Positions 1-11,329 of a stretch of DNA of 64,000 bases are shown piece by piece. The DNA lies in assembly GCA_003550325.1 (NCBI GenBank), contig QKWP01000426.1:127375-191374 (forward strand). The letters are read 5' to 3'. Below the pieces are notes generated by a model. It had not been told where the DNA came from. It searched no databases and saw only the letters and a program-made list of their open reading frames with translations. The translations under genes were made by a program, and so were the position numbers. Source of the DNA: Gigaspora rosea. Its lineage: Eukaryota > Glomeromycota > Glomeromycetes > Diversisporales > Gigasporaceae. The stretch's first letter is position 1; every line of letters begins with the position of its first letter.

Positions 1-217
1 ATAAAAAAGAATAAAAAATAAAAATATAAAAATAAAAATATATAAAAATATATAAAATAAAGAATAAGATATATATGAAATAAAATAAAAAAATATAAAA
101 ATGTAATAGAAATAAAAAAAAACAATATACATATATGTAATAAAATAAAAAAATATAAAAATGTATAAAAAAAACAAATGCATAAAGAAATAAAAAAAGT
201 AAAAAAAAATTATTATT
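1..217. repeat. A-rich low-complexity leader
   Basis: The stretch is almost only A and T, with irregular repeats of the type ATAAAAATAAAAATATAAAA. No coding signal is visible. It abuts the stop codon of the relic gene that starts at 218 on the minus strand. Confidence 0.7.
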
Positions 218-996
218 TTATTTGTGATGACCAGCATCTTCAGAATGAGATTGTGTTGGCAGGAGGCTTGAAGATGAGGAAGGTACAAGCGGATTATCCT
301 GGCTTGTGGGATGCAGATTATCTTGGCTTTGTGCGAGTTGTTGCGAATATTCTTGATATGATTCAGATGTATGTGAATAGTAGGGAGAATCAGAGACGGA
401 AACAGGGCTTTGTGCAACTTGTTTGCCCTTTTTAGCAGTGTGGGATGTGGTGGGAGCCCTCTTATGTTTTCGACCCCACTTACTAGATGATGCTTTAACT
501 TGTTTATCTTCTATTAAAGAATCCTCATCATCAGTAGCAGGGGGGTGACAAGCAGTGCCAGCTATTAACTTATCCTTATTTAATTAAATTTACAAATATT
601 AGAATTATTTTAAGTATATTTAAATAATTTAAATATAATTAATTATATATTACTTACTATGTTTTTATTTAATTTATTTTTAATTATTTCATCGCTCATA
701 GTGAGCTTTTCATAATGATTGTTTAGCAATATTTGGCATACTGTTATTGTGTATACCAATTGCATATTGGTGGGTATAGAAGCTGGCCATGCCCTCGCAA
801 GTATGTGCGTAAAATAGGTCTCGTCGGCATTATTTGCATCTATGGGCTTAAAAAGCTTTTTATAGCATAATTTGGTTTTAGCAGATTGCTTCTATTCTGT
901 AATAGTTTGTGGCGTGGCGTTTGTGTTAATTGGGTCTAAGAGGATCTTTCCAAAAACAGCAAAAACTGATTCCTTAATTTTCAAGAAAACTCGACT
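218..996 (-). pseudogene. two-exon relic of an unrecognised gene, one in-frame stop
   Basis: I do not recognise the family. On the minus strand an open exon runs 996-658 and joins, in phase 0, a second exon at 574-218, across an intron with donor GTAAGT (657-652) and acceptor AAG. The second exon encodes about 119 residues that are strongly hydrophilic and rich in Ser, Gln, His and Lys (for example SHTSESYQEYSQQLAQSQDN) and end at TAA 220-218. The first exon carries segments such as ADETYFTHILARAWPAS and is broken by TAG at 894-892. Upstream of 996 the frame meets TGA, so the 5' part is lost or lies in another exon. The clean junction argues that this was a real gene. The stop argues that it is decayed, or belongs to a multicopy element. 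It lies just downstream of another relic on the same strand, and the two could be parts of one element. Confidence 0.5.
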
Positions 997-1152
997 TCAG
1001 CAAGATCGATCTGAGATAGGAGTTAAAAAATAAATTTATGCGAATGAATTTAAAACAGTCCGAATTAGTTCGAAATACATTTATATTTTAAGAAACATAT
1101 TTAAAAAAATGAAATGCAATAAATTAATACAATGTGAATGCAATCGAATTTA

Positions 1153-1837
1153 TTAAAAAATTATAGGTTTTGCAAGTTTATCTTTATAATATGTATTCCA
1201 ATCTTTATCATCTATTCCTTCGTAAAATTCTGCTTCATTTTCTAGGAGGTATTCCTCAGTTTCAGTTTTAAACTGATCCTCTGTAGAGTAAATATTGTTT
1301 GCAATTAGCCATCTAGCTATTGCTGCACAAGTTTGCTATTATAAAATAAAATATTATTAACTTAGATTAAATTAATTATAAACATTTTATATAACTGATA
1401 AAAATAATAATTACTTTAATGAATTTTGGTTCATTCGAAAGGTTAAGACCTTCCAACATACGACTATCCATTTTCGAAATCTTTCGCTCCAATCTATCAA
1501 CTTTTTCAGATAGCCCAATAAGCATATCCTTAATTTCGGCCAAAGTAATTGATCTTAAATTATTTTAAATATTAGATTAATTTAAAAATATTATAAATAG
1601 AAATTAACAAAATAAAAAAAATTATATTATTGAATTTTAACCATTGGAAGGTCTTGGAGATCCTGAGCCAATAGTTTCGGTAGGCTGCGCAGCAGCCCCC
1701 TCAGTATTTTGCTGAGGTACGTGACTATCAGCTGTCATATTTAAAAACTCTTCACGCCTTTAAGCTGCCATTTTTACGAAATCTTCACATCTTTTAGCAG
1801 ACATTTTTTCACCTTTTCCTAATTTTCGAGCAGACAT
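1153..1837 (-). pseudogene. three-exon relic, coiled-coil-like protein, one in-frame stop
   Basis: Family not recognised. Reading leftward, an ATG at 1837-1835 opens an exon beginning MSARKLGKGEKMSAKRCEDF, interrupted by TAA at codon 26 (1762-1760), then continuing through a Gln/Ala/Pro-rich stretch to about 1642. A second exon (1553-1415) encodes a short heptad-like segment (LIGLSEKVDRLERKISKMDS) consistent with a coiled coil, and ends at donor GTAATT. A third (1335-1153) begins after acceptor ATAG in phase 0 and encodes about 60 acidic residues ending in KLAKPIIF and TAA. The exon 2-3 junction is clean. The exon 1-2 junction does not close in frame at any obvious site, so either a splice site is degraded or there is an indel. 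Probably a pseudogene or part of a multicopy element. Confidence 0.5.
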
Positions 1838-2346
1838 TTGAGAGAGAGAAAGGGAGAGAGAGTAAAAGAAAGAGAGGAATAAAAGGGAGTACCATATGTT
1901 TCCGAAAATAAGCTACATCCTAAAATAAGCTACCCCCAGTTTTGATCCAAAAACGTCAAAACACCTTTGACCCGAAAATAAGCTACCCTTTGTTGCACCA
2001 AAAGATATTTAACAAAATTTTTAGTTCCAAAAATAAGCAACCCCCACGATTGATAAACGTTGCTACATAGTAAAGTCTAAATTTTACTAAGCCAAATAAC
2101 ACTCGTGGGCGTTATTTTGAAAATTGAAACCTCCAAAAATAGTTTAAGTGTCTCGAATTATCACCCATGGCGTTCCGTTAGAAAATGATATACAATCGAC
2201 TTTCCATAAGTGCATTCTTTATAAGTGCGTTTCACATGCACTTTCTTATTTGATCCATCTATTGTAATATTACATACATTTATGGAAGATTGACTGTATT
2301 GGATTTAAAAAAAATCATCCCTTATTTGAAATAACGCAAATAAGTC
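1838..2346. repeat. GA-rich tract and ATAAGCTACCC-type degenerate repeats
   Basis: A GA-rich tract (about 1848-1890) is followed by four spaced variants of AAAATAAGCTACCC between about 1900 and 2050. The rest to 2346 is intergenic, with direct repeats of TCCATAAGTGCA-like and ACATACATTTATGGAAG-like sequence that recur at 2570-2710. No gene is seen. Confidence 0.5.
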
Positions 2347-2351
2347 AATTA

Positions 2352-2528
2352 CAGCTGTTTTCATAAATTCTGGGACAACTGATAAAAATTATTTCGGCCG
2401 AATTCGATAAGTTTTTGAATTCAGTGTTATCGGAATTTGATAGTAATTTGATAACACCGAATTCAAAAACCTATCGAATTTGGCAGATCAATTTTTATCA
2501 GTTGTCCCAGAATTTATGAAAGCAGCTG
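2352..2528. mobile_element. TA-flanked MITE (CAGCTG ends), pogo/mariner-like
   Basis: Near-perfect terminal inverted repeats of about 39 bases start CAGCTGTTTTCATAAATTCT at 2352 and return as the complement ending at 2528. The element is flanked by TA on both sides (2350-2351, 2529-2530). TA duplication and CAG-starting ends are typical of the Tc1/mariner-pogo group. There is no coding capacity. Diverged relatives lie at 15280-16200 and 54931-55086. Confidence 0.75.
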
Positions 2529-2892
2529 TAATTAACGTCTAGATGCGTTTTTCGCTTATACAGTAAGTGCACTTCACACGCACTTTCTTTCTATAAGTGA
2601 CTTCATATACACTTTCTTTCTATAAATGTACCTCATTTGATTCGCCTAATGTAATATATTGCGTAAGTGTACTTTTCCTATTACATACATTTATGGAAGT
2701 TTGAATGTAATGGATCAAAAAATAAACCCTCATTTCAAATAACACACACGGGCATATCCAAAATAGCGCACAGGTCAATTAATTAACGCACAGATTGGCG
2801 TTATTTAAGTATCTGTTTTGTAATATGAAATCGATAAAAATTGAGAATTGCAACAGGAACTACATTATAATTAATATGTACAGGTTAGTATA

Positions 2893-3118
2893 CATTATTA
2901 TTGTATGGGTTTTATGTGACAACCCGTGCTTTTTTCATTACTTATTGGCACGGGATTGTTACGTCAGACACCGTGCAATATGATAGTTATTATATGGTTA
3001 TAATGTACTGAATAACCAGTTACACACACGGGTTCAGATTTAAATCCGTGCCGAGGCACGGAATATGAACCAGCGTGTAACTAGATTATTCACTACATAC
3101 CCATACAATAATATAATT
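2893..3118. mobile_element. TIR element with ATTATTGTATGGGT ends
   Basis: The left end reads ATTATTGTATGGGT and the right end carries its complement near 3105-3118. The interior holds inverted copies of a CACGGG/CCCGTG motif and the string TTGTTACGTCAGAC, which also forms the ends of the element at 32906-33754. Non-coding. I did not find a convincing target duplication. Confidence 0.45.
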
Positions 3119-3514
3119 TACAGTGACCTTAAAACAACTAAAATTGCTTAGTTACATAATAAAATTTTTGTCGATCTTGTTGTCTGCAGTATCAACGTAG
3201 ATCAAACAGGTTAGAATAGATCGTCATTTTAACGTGATTTTTGAAAACATAATAAGCCGTGTGTGATCTGAGCGAATTTAGGTCGTCTAAAGGGGCAGGA
3301 ACACGTGACATCAGACCAATCAAATTATAGAAGTTTGATGATCTTTATGCGAAGCAATACAAGAAAAGCAAAAAAACCTAAAAAAAAATACAAAAAGGCA
3401 ATCTAAACCTACCTTGGGTAGGTTAATTAAAAATACCGGGAAGGTAATTTTGCTTATTATAGCTACAGCCTAAAATCTACTTGACCTTAATTTAAGGTGA
3501 TCTTAACCCTAAGT

Positions 3515-3796
3515 TACCGTAATTTGCCGTGGAAGATACCCCCTTTGATCGGTACCCCCTGATTTGTACCGGGTACATTTCAAGGCTATTTGTTGTGGTG
3601 TTTTGTAAGAGACCCGGTACAAATCAAAGGCCGATTTACTAATAATAATTTTTTTTACTTATGGGCTAATATATGCTCTTTGCAAAAGACCCCCACACAG
3701 TGTACCCTATACCATACAAAGTACCCGGGTACAAATCAAATTTTTTACCACGTGAATTAAATCATTCCCGGGTATCTTACACGGTAAATTACGGTA
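3515..3796. mobile_element. MITE with TACCGTAATTT ends
   Basis: Terminal inverted repeats of about 26 bases (TACCGTAATTTGCCGTGGAA at the left, complement at 3771-3796, a few mismatches). Inside are inverted GGTACAAATCA-type subrepeats. The TACCGTAA end is shared with the element at 62332-62513, suggesting one family. Non-coding. Confidence 0.65.
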
Positions 3797-4465
3797 GGCG
3801 AGACCAATTCGATTAGGTGGTTTGCGTTACTTCCAATAGTAAATAAATTTTTTGAGATACACAGATATATTTTTGGTCTCAGAGCATAATGCCGGGTGGA
3901 ATTAAGATTAGAAATTGTAAAGTTCCGAAACTTTCCGAAAAGAAAATGAACGAACATAAAAGACGAGCAAGTCCAGCCCGATTATCTTCGATTGAGAAAA
4001 AATCTTATTAAAATTTACTATATATGCGTACTCCTCCTTTTGAGAAAGGAATGTAAAGTAAACCACCGAATTAATTGTCTCAATTCAGCAAAATATATAT
4101 TACAGTATTATATGCTCCCTTTAGACGTCCCCAAATTTAGTAATACCGAGTTCCACAAACTTGAGATCGTGAATTAACTTAACAATTATGTGTGATGGCT
4201 AAAGCAATGTACCTGACGTGATTTTTGAAATTTTAGTTAAAATTAGGGTATGCCTGTTTAGCATTATGGTTGGGTTTAGGGTTAGGACCAACATATAGGT
4301 AAAATTGTCTTCCCGGCAATTTTTATTAATGGTTTAGACTATTTTTTTATGTTCTTGCGGTTTTTTTTGTTTTTTTTTTTTTTTTTTTGATTTTTTCGGG
4401 CTAATCCGTGTTAACAAAATTTCGCGATTCCGGTTGGTAATAAGCATAAAAATACATGTGGGGAC

Positions 4466-4521
4466 ATGGCTTTGAACGACCCTAATTATGTCGACCAATT
4501 TGCAGAGCGAATTAAAAATAG
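4466..4521 (+). CDS. possible short first exon, unrecognised
   Basis: ATG at 4466 opens a run reading MALNDPNYVDQFAERIKN, followed directly by a good splice donor (AG|GTATGT) at 4521/4522. Base composition is less AT-rich than the flanks. No following exon could be placed, and the next 450 bases are AT-rich. The preceding GACATGGCTTTGAACGACC resembles the ends of Mutator-like elements seen elsewhere in the window, so the reading may be accidental. Confidence 0.25.
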
Positions 4522-5111
4522 GTATGTAGTATCTATCCCAACAATTTGACTAATTAAGTGTTCATATTCTTAACTATTATAATTAAAGGTACACTCAATT
4601 CCATATACATACGTACGTGGCACTTATTTAATATCATACGTACGTGGCACTTATTTAGTATTACCTCAATATAATAGAAGCATATTTAGTAAAACATAAA
4701 AGGGCAATCATTCTTTTTGTTCTACTATTTAAGTTAATTTTCTTACCTTGCCTTAAGCATTAGAATATCCCATACAAACTTGTCTCTTTCTGTAATTATC
4801 TGTGTTTTTGCTAAACTGTGTATTAAACATCGTATAAAACTCACATCGTTAAAGGGTAAACTGTATTGACTTCTTGCCGCTAAATTTGTGTAAGAGCAAT
4901 TCAAATAGATCCCCAATATAAAACAAATTAGAAGTATTAATGGACTAACTCTGTAAGAAGCCAGAAGACAAAAATACACGTGAATTAAGAATCTCGTGGT
5001 TTACATACGCCAGGTGAACTTTTGGCCTTATTTGTCCTATATTATAATTATATTCCTGCCAACACTCCAAGACACTTTTATGAACTGATTATTATTGTCA
5101 AGAATTTCAAT

Positions 5112-5461
5112 ATGACATTAAATTCATTAAACCAATATAATGAAACTCGTGCGTGTGATTCTTGTAGAACGTTAAATATTAGATGCGTTCGTGATGTTAC
5201 TAGTTCTGCTAAGAAGTGCGCTCAATGTATAGAACAAAATCAAGAGTGTACTTATTTTAATGCAGGAGATCCCCTAGCGACAATGAAATTTTTTGCGGTT
5301 TATCCTCAGAAGAAATAAAATATTTTAAAAATATGTACACAAGAGAACAATTGCGTCGAGTAGTGACAATACTCAAATCTACAACATCTCAACCTTGTCC
5401 ATCTAAAAACATTGTGGGTCATCTTTGTCATAGAGGTTGTATTGTAAGATATGATAATTAA
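5112..5461 (+). pseudogene. Zn2Cys6 zinc-cluster protein, -1 frameshifted
   Basis: Fungal-type Zn2Cys6 DNA-binding proteins coordinate two zinc ions through six cysteines and usually act as nuclear transcription factors. From ATG 5112 the protein has the full motif C15-X2-C18-X6-C25-X10-C36-X2-C39-X6-C46 within the first 50 residues. The frame stops at 5316-5318. In the -1 frame, coding continues from about 5254 to TAA 5459-5461 with a sensible sequence (LSSEEIKYFKNMYTREQLRR, then a Cys/His-containing tail). The likely break is in or near the T6 run at 5289-5294. Either this copy is a pseudogene of a protein of about 116 residues or the genomic sequence carries a homopolymer error. It is much shorter than classical Zn2Cys6 regulators and lacks the middle-homology region. 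Confidence 0.65.
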
Positions 5462-6034
5462 ATTAAGTTTGACGCTTATCAGCTATCGAACAGTTTCGTT
5501 TTAATCTTATCATTTGACAAAATTTAATATAAATTTACGATGCCAACGAAATTAAAATAAGATTTACACTATTATTCCAACTTCTAAAATAAGACAACTT
5601 GCATACGATCATCCAAATTAGTACAGTACAGGACAGCAAAAATATACACTTTTTATTTTATTATTAATAAGACGCCAAATTTGATGAAGACACTATAAAA
5701 CATCAACTTTTTACTAAGATCCCGAATTTAGGATAATGTAATTAATTTTTATTGGGCTTATATATGTAGATCAATGCCAAATTTTTGGAAAATAGACAAG
5801 TTTAGGGTGTTAAAACGCTGTTAAAAATAAAATTAAGATAGCTGCGTGACGCTGTCACGCGAAACCAAGAACGTAAATTTATGAGCAAACTCGATTAGAT
5901 GATTCAAGAACTTTTAACATTATACATGGTTCGAAGAAATTATGGGTAAAGTTCGGAATCAGTTTTATTTTTATCATGCTGAAAAAATTTTAATTATCTT
6001 TATCAAAAGAAAGTCAAAACTTGTTACTGTAAAA
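5462..6034. other. intergenic, nothing recognised
   Basis: AT-rich sequence without open frames, RNA signatures or clear inverted repeats. Confidence 0.5.
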
Positions 6035-6500
6035 TCTTAACAAGAAACGCATCGGCAAATGCAATGAGCTATATAATTTTAGTGTATCAAAATATTAGAA
6101 TAGAATTTAGTGTATATAGTTCTATAGCAAATTTGTGTAAGTTTTTTTAGTTGATACTACTTATTATGGTATATGTATTCGTGTATATTAAAATTTTTTT
6201 CTCATGTTTGCTAAAGAATTAATTTACTCATCAAAAGTAACATCGGACTTCTTAAATGAATTTTAAGACCATTTATTTAAAAATTCTTTATTATTATTTT
6301 AATTCTTATAATTTCATCATTTCACCAGCAATAACTTTATTGTATTAGATTGTATGAAATTGTCATAATTTTTATTTGATTTACTGTAAAAAATCTATTA
6401 TTTTTTTAATTCTTATAATTTTATCATTTCATCAGCAATAACTTTATTGTATTAGATTGTATTGAAATTGACATAAGTTTTATTTGATTTACTGTAGAAA
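6035..6500. repeat. dispersed repeat, copy 1, with internal tandem of about 125 bases
   Basis: The segment from about 6035 (TTAACAAGAAACGC) to about 6350 is similar along its length, in the same orientation, to 63668-64000 at the right edge of the window. Its distal part contains two tandem copies of a unit of about 125 bases containing AATAACTTTATTGTATTAGA (near 6330 and 6440). Probably the remnant of a transposable element. No coding frame remains. Confidence 0.6.
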
Positions 6501-8170
6501 TTCTATTAAGTTTAGTAGCTATCACGATGACATAATATGAAATTAAGTTAGTTGTATTACTAATGTTGTGGCGTGCTGTATGTATAAATTATTCTATCAT
6601 AACTTATTGTAAAAAAATTTGTTGCAAAAAATTACAAAGTTGTAATCATATCATGATTTATTATGAAAAATTTGCTATAAGCTTGCTTTCATGATTCACA
6701 TTTGCGTTGGAATTAAGTTGCGAATTCTACAATACTATGATTTATGCAAACAATTTTGCTGTAAAAAATAATGACTATTGTGGTAACAATATTCATAGAA
6801 ATCTAAATTCGCTAAAATTATATGCCATCCCAACAAAACAAAAAAATACCCCCTTGCCCTTAACATGAAGCCTCAATCAAAGCCCTAGAACAACCATAAA
6901 AGAGCTGTGGTAGCTCACCCACAAAAAGTTTTACCCGTGATTTTTATTTAATGAAACCCAATGAAACTCTTTAAGGTTAGGTTGAGATTAGAGAGAAGTC
7001 TCGTTAGGAGTAAACTCATTATTAATGTTTTTGTGGGAAATCTATAAAAGACAAAAATCAGCAATAATTTCACTTCGTTGACGAGCTTAATAAAATTTCA
7101 GCACATGATCCTGTATGTAGTTAAGGCTGATTCGGTATTATCATGATGAAACAATTGTTAAATTATGATGACATTCTTGGTCATAATTTGCTCATCGATA
7201 TATTAGTCTTAACATTGACCACAGTTTGATAACTAATCAAAAAACGTTAAAGCATAATAATTTAATCATATTGCTATATTAATTTTAGCTCACTGATCAC
7301 ATTTTGAATATAACCATGATTTACTGGTTGATATATCGACATAAAACTACAAAATACAATAATCGCTGGGAAAATTATTGATATCAGATAATCTGGACGA
7401 CAAAAATTCCGATCAAAAATTTACGAAAAGTGGAAAGTCTAAAATCAATCATCTAAATATTTGGTGGAATGCAATTTTTCTAATTTTTTATTAATCTAAA
7501 TGTTTTTCCTTTTATCTATTGCGGAACAATTATTCTTGCACTTGCGCGTGTTCTTGCATTTGTTCTTGAACCTGAAACCATTATACAACACGTTAATCAA
7601 ACACAGAAGCAAATTTGGCAAATTTTCACGTTTCACAGAGTTGTTTAAGGAATATCGTTAAAATATGCATGCAGATCAGACATTATCTAAAAGTGGCAAA
7701 TAAAAAAAAATAGCAAAAATCGCAAGCGGAAGGATATTCGAAAACAATTAAAAAAAAAAGTAAGTAGACAAACCTCCTCAATAGGTGATCATGGATAAAT
7801 GAATCTAAATCTATCTTAAGAAGACGTGAAATTCATGAATTTAACAAATTCGAAAATCATCCTATATCATTTTTACCCTTGAATTGATACCAATGTAGTA
7901 GCTATTGTATGTACGCTCGTGCCAGCCACAAGTTTATCATAATGAAATCCACAAAAATTGATTTCATATGGCATTAAACAAAGATAAGCAAATCAACAAT
8001 TAATATATTCTTTAATGAATACTAATCAAGCATATCTAATTTAACGTTAGTTCAGTTAAGTAGAAACCAGCAATTATACACGTGATGTTACTGAGCATCC
8101 AATGATTGATTTGAATAGGTCACCCAATAAGATCTAATTTGCACACAGATAATGCCTGTAAACCATATAC
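6501..8170. other. intergenic, nothing recognised
   Basis: AT-rich sequence with no supported gene. A few scattered short palindromes only. Confidence 0.45.
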
Positions 8171-8184
8171 TTCGTACTTCGTAC

Positions 8185-8393
8185 TACAAAGGAAATTCAA
8201 TCCGGATAAATCCTCATACTTTATCCATATCAGATCGAATAAACAGATCCGATATCCGGAAAATCCGACTGATATTCGGATAATTATTCGGATATTAATA
8301 GTAAACAGATGTCCGCTATCCGGTATCCGAACCGAACTTTATCAGGATATCAGATAATTATTCGGATAAACGCTTATCCAGATTGGAACTCTA
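8185..8393. mobile_element. degenerate hAT-like fragment rich in GGATATCCG motifs
   Basis: Many inverted GGATAT/ATATCC motifs occur between 8200 and 8370. The right end (TCCAGATTGGAACTCTA) resembles hAT ends of the TAGAGTTCCAATC type seen at 35368-35520, and a diverged partner (AATTCAATCCGGATAA) lies near 8192. No matching 8-bp target duplication was found, so the boundaries are approximate. Confidence 0.35.
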
Positions 8394-10204
8394 GAAAATC
8401 CTTTTCAAAAGTGTAGTTTTGGTTACAAACTATCAATTTGAAAGATGGATTTTTTGATTTAATAATTTTTTGTCAAGTTATAACATTTTTAAAACAACTA
8501 ATTGAAATTGGATATCTTTAACTGTTCCGTACTATATAATAAATATGTTTAAAAATTATGTTGATTTTGTAATAACTCAATATATTCATGATAGCCCTAA
8601 ATATCTCAATAATTATCTATAAAGTATGGTTATGTTAGAGTTGATTAATTTACTTAAGTTACTTAATAGTGGTTAAGTTTAACTGGTGTAATTTAAATGA
8701 CTTATGTAGCACAAAGTTGATTTTTTCATTTTGCTTTACCTGGTATGCAAAATTCAGATCAGTCAGTCAGGTTTTTTTTAATATAAATAATTATAACCAG
8801 AGAATACATTCTGCTTGTTCAAATAAAGTTGCCAATTTACTGTAAATTTTATTATAAGTTACCAGTTAATTAGTAACTTGTTAGGTAATTACCATATTTC
8901 CTGGCAATCATACTCGTTTTTGGTCGACTTCTACCATTTCGCAAGGTGACAATATCTCTTTGACTTAATGCTGGCCAAGTTTGCAATATCATTTACAATA
9001 AGTAATATCAATTTTTTGAGCCATATTTGTTAATATTATTTAAAATAAATGCTATTATCCTTATTTAAAATAAATGCTATTATCCTTTTTTTAACTAAAA
9101 ATATTATAATAAAGTTGAGATTTGAAAAATTTGGGTTAATAGATAATGCAAAATTAAAAATTAACTTTTTGTGCTTCACGTGCCTGATATATTACACCAA
9201 TTTAGATTATTATTGTAAATACATTGTAAGATAAGTTATCTTAGCAATATTTGTATTAAACCTAAAGTAAAGATTTAGAAATTTAAATTTTTAAAAGCTT
9301 ATTGTTTACAATTGATAGTTGTTTTATACTAACTGATTACAGGATTCATATATATATAGTTCATTAAAGTGTCATCAATCGTTGCTGCTCATTTTCTTGA
9401 TAGTCACTTTACTGACAGGAATTTTACCTGGCATCACGTAGGTTAGGGATAGCATTTTTATTAGATGGATATATAATAGGGATGTTTTGGTACGTCCTGG
9501 TCCAAAATCGTTATTAGTTGCTACGCATCCATACTATAATATAATTAACATTGCAATAATTAATTTTCAGAGGATTAAAACCTTATTATTCTTATGGATT
9601 AACTTATAAATTCTTTTGAAATAAAAATAAGTAAATCGACACAATAAATAAGTGAATCTACATCCGTATTATTTCGCCGACAAACGCTTGTAGAAAACTT
9701 AGTTCATAGATAATTATTTTACCACAAGGTTATTTTACAGACAATTAATCCAATATATTTCACCAACAATTTTTTTATGAATTGCACCAACTTTAAACCT
9801 AAACTTAACTTAATGACAATGACTAGAATTAATATGCCTGCGAAATTAGCTGTTGGTGAAATAACTTTTTATGAAATGACTTGTCTGCGAATTAATCGAT
9901 TGCAAATAACCTTTCCTGAAATTAATTCTCTGCGTATTAAATTTTCTGTGAAGTAATTGTTGGTGAATTGATCGAAACCGAGTGAAATTGATACCATTAA
10001 ATAAATATTAAATAAAAAAAAAAACTCAATAAAATCGAATTAATATATTTAAATAAACCTGCAATAAACGCAATTGAATTTTAAGGCGATCTTTGTTAAT
10101 AACAATAGAAAGTAGTTTATGTATTATTGCTCCGCGTCATTTCTGAATTATGCGATTCTGAATTGAAATGTGTTATTCGAGAATCGTAAAATGACATCCA
10201 CTTA
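8394..10204. other. intergenic, repeat fragments only
   Basis: A partial copy of the 17701-18032 / 34674-34912 MITE end (CACAAAGTTGATTTTTTCATT) lies at about 8709-8790. A unit of about 25 bases, ATTTAAAATAAATGCTATTA, is duplicated at 9037-9087. No gene is supported. Confidence 0.45.
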
Positions 10205-10400
10205 CCAATAAATAATAAAAACAAAAGAAAAAATAATTATAAATAATAATAATCATAATAATGATGATAATAAATAATAAATAATAATAATGATAATAAA
10301 TAATAAATAATAATAATAATAAATAATAATAATAATGATAATAAATAATAAATAATAATAATAATAAATAATAATAATAAATGATAATAAAGTAAAAAAT
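10205..10400. repeat. AAT-type microsatellite
   Basis: A run of AATAATAATAAATAATAAAT-type triplets and quadruplets with occasional G. The apparent Tyr/Leu/Ile-rich open frame on the minus strand is a by-product of the repeat. Confidence 0.85.
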
Positions 10401-11087
10401 CAAAAATAAATAAAACAAATAAAAAGCGAATAAAAATGAATTAATATATGCTCGACTAAATACTGAATGCTAGCTAATTTCATAATTTAAAATAATACAT
10501 TCGAATATTCATATATATTTTAACAAAGTAATTATAACTTTTGCATTTGTTTTTTCAGTAACGATAAGAATCTTGTCGGGTATTTTGTCTAACCCGAATC
10601 TAATAAGAAGATAATTACTACAATTTTTTTTTTTAAAAAAAAAACATAAATTTACCTTTTCCAGGCTTTCATGACCATCATGCTCAGCCTGGTGGGTATC
10701 ACAGATTATTTCGTAAAATATTCGACATAACTCCCCAAGCTATTCCTATCTTGTTTAAACTTGCGCAGTTCTTCTATTACGTCAATACAAGAACCTCAAA
10801 GGTATTAGCTTAATTTCGACTTACATTTAAGATTGGAATTTTTTATTATATTTAGACATTCATTATAACGAATTTCACGAATCTCGAAGCCATATCCTTG
10901 CGAATCAACAGTTGAAGAAGAAAATATGTAATACAAGGCGATAAAGATCGATTCTAATAAAAAAAAAAGTTGCATGTAACAATAAAGAATTATCTTTATA
11001 AATATCAATGTAATTATTAACAATTATTATTATCATTATCAATAAAATGCGCAATTATTGTTGTTATTAATAAATTATATAATCGTA

Positions 11088-11252
11088 ATACGACAGGAGT
11101 TGTGAAATAGTGAAACCTGCTATGATCATCACGTGAGGGTGAAATCCGCTTTTATATAACAGATAATAAAAAACGCGAATTTCACCCTAACCGATCTACA
11201 AAGCGGATTTCACTATTTCGCAACTCAGGTTTCACCCTGTTCTATCGTAATT
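11088..11252. mobile_element. TIR element with GTGAAAC/TTTCAC repeats
   Basis: Inverted ends of the form GAGTTGTGAAATAGTGAAA at the left and its complement at about 11205-11228, enclosed by TACGACAG / CTGTTCTATCGTA. The left end lacks a 9-base GTGAAACCT block present at the right. A relative with ACAGGGTGAAGCCTGAGT ends lies at 56347-56553. Non-coding. Confidence 0.5.
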
Positions 11253-11329
11253 ATTATCAGTACTGACATGGCTGTGATCTCATGATCTGCATCACAAATC
11301 GAATCGAGCAATAACACGCGTCAATTAGC

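Noticed and set aside
3276..4485. Full-length Mutator-like element of 1.2 kb
   Set aside because: GGTCGTCTAAAG at 3276 and the inverted CTTTGAACGACC at 4471 could be ends, but the 9-bp flanks do not match, and the right end overlaps a possible exon.
4747..4977. Minus-strand exon with a signal-peptide-like start and a GTAAGA donor
   Set aside because: The donor is good, but the frame has no ATG near its start and no partner exon could be placed.
10173..10418. Hydrophobic Tyr/Leu/Ile protein
   Set aside because: Translation of an AAT microsatellite.
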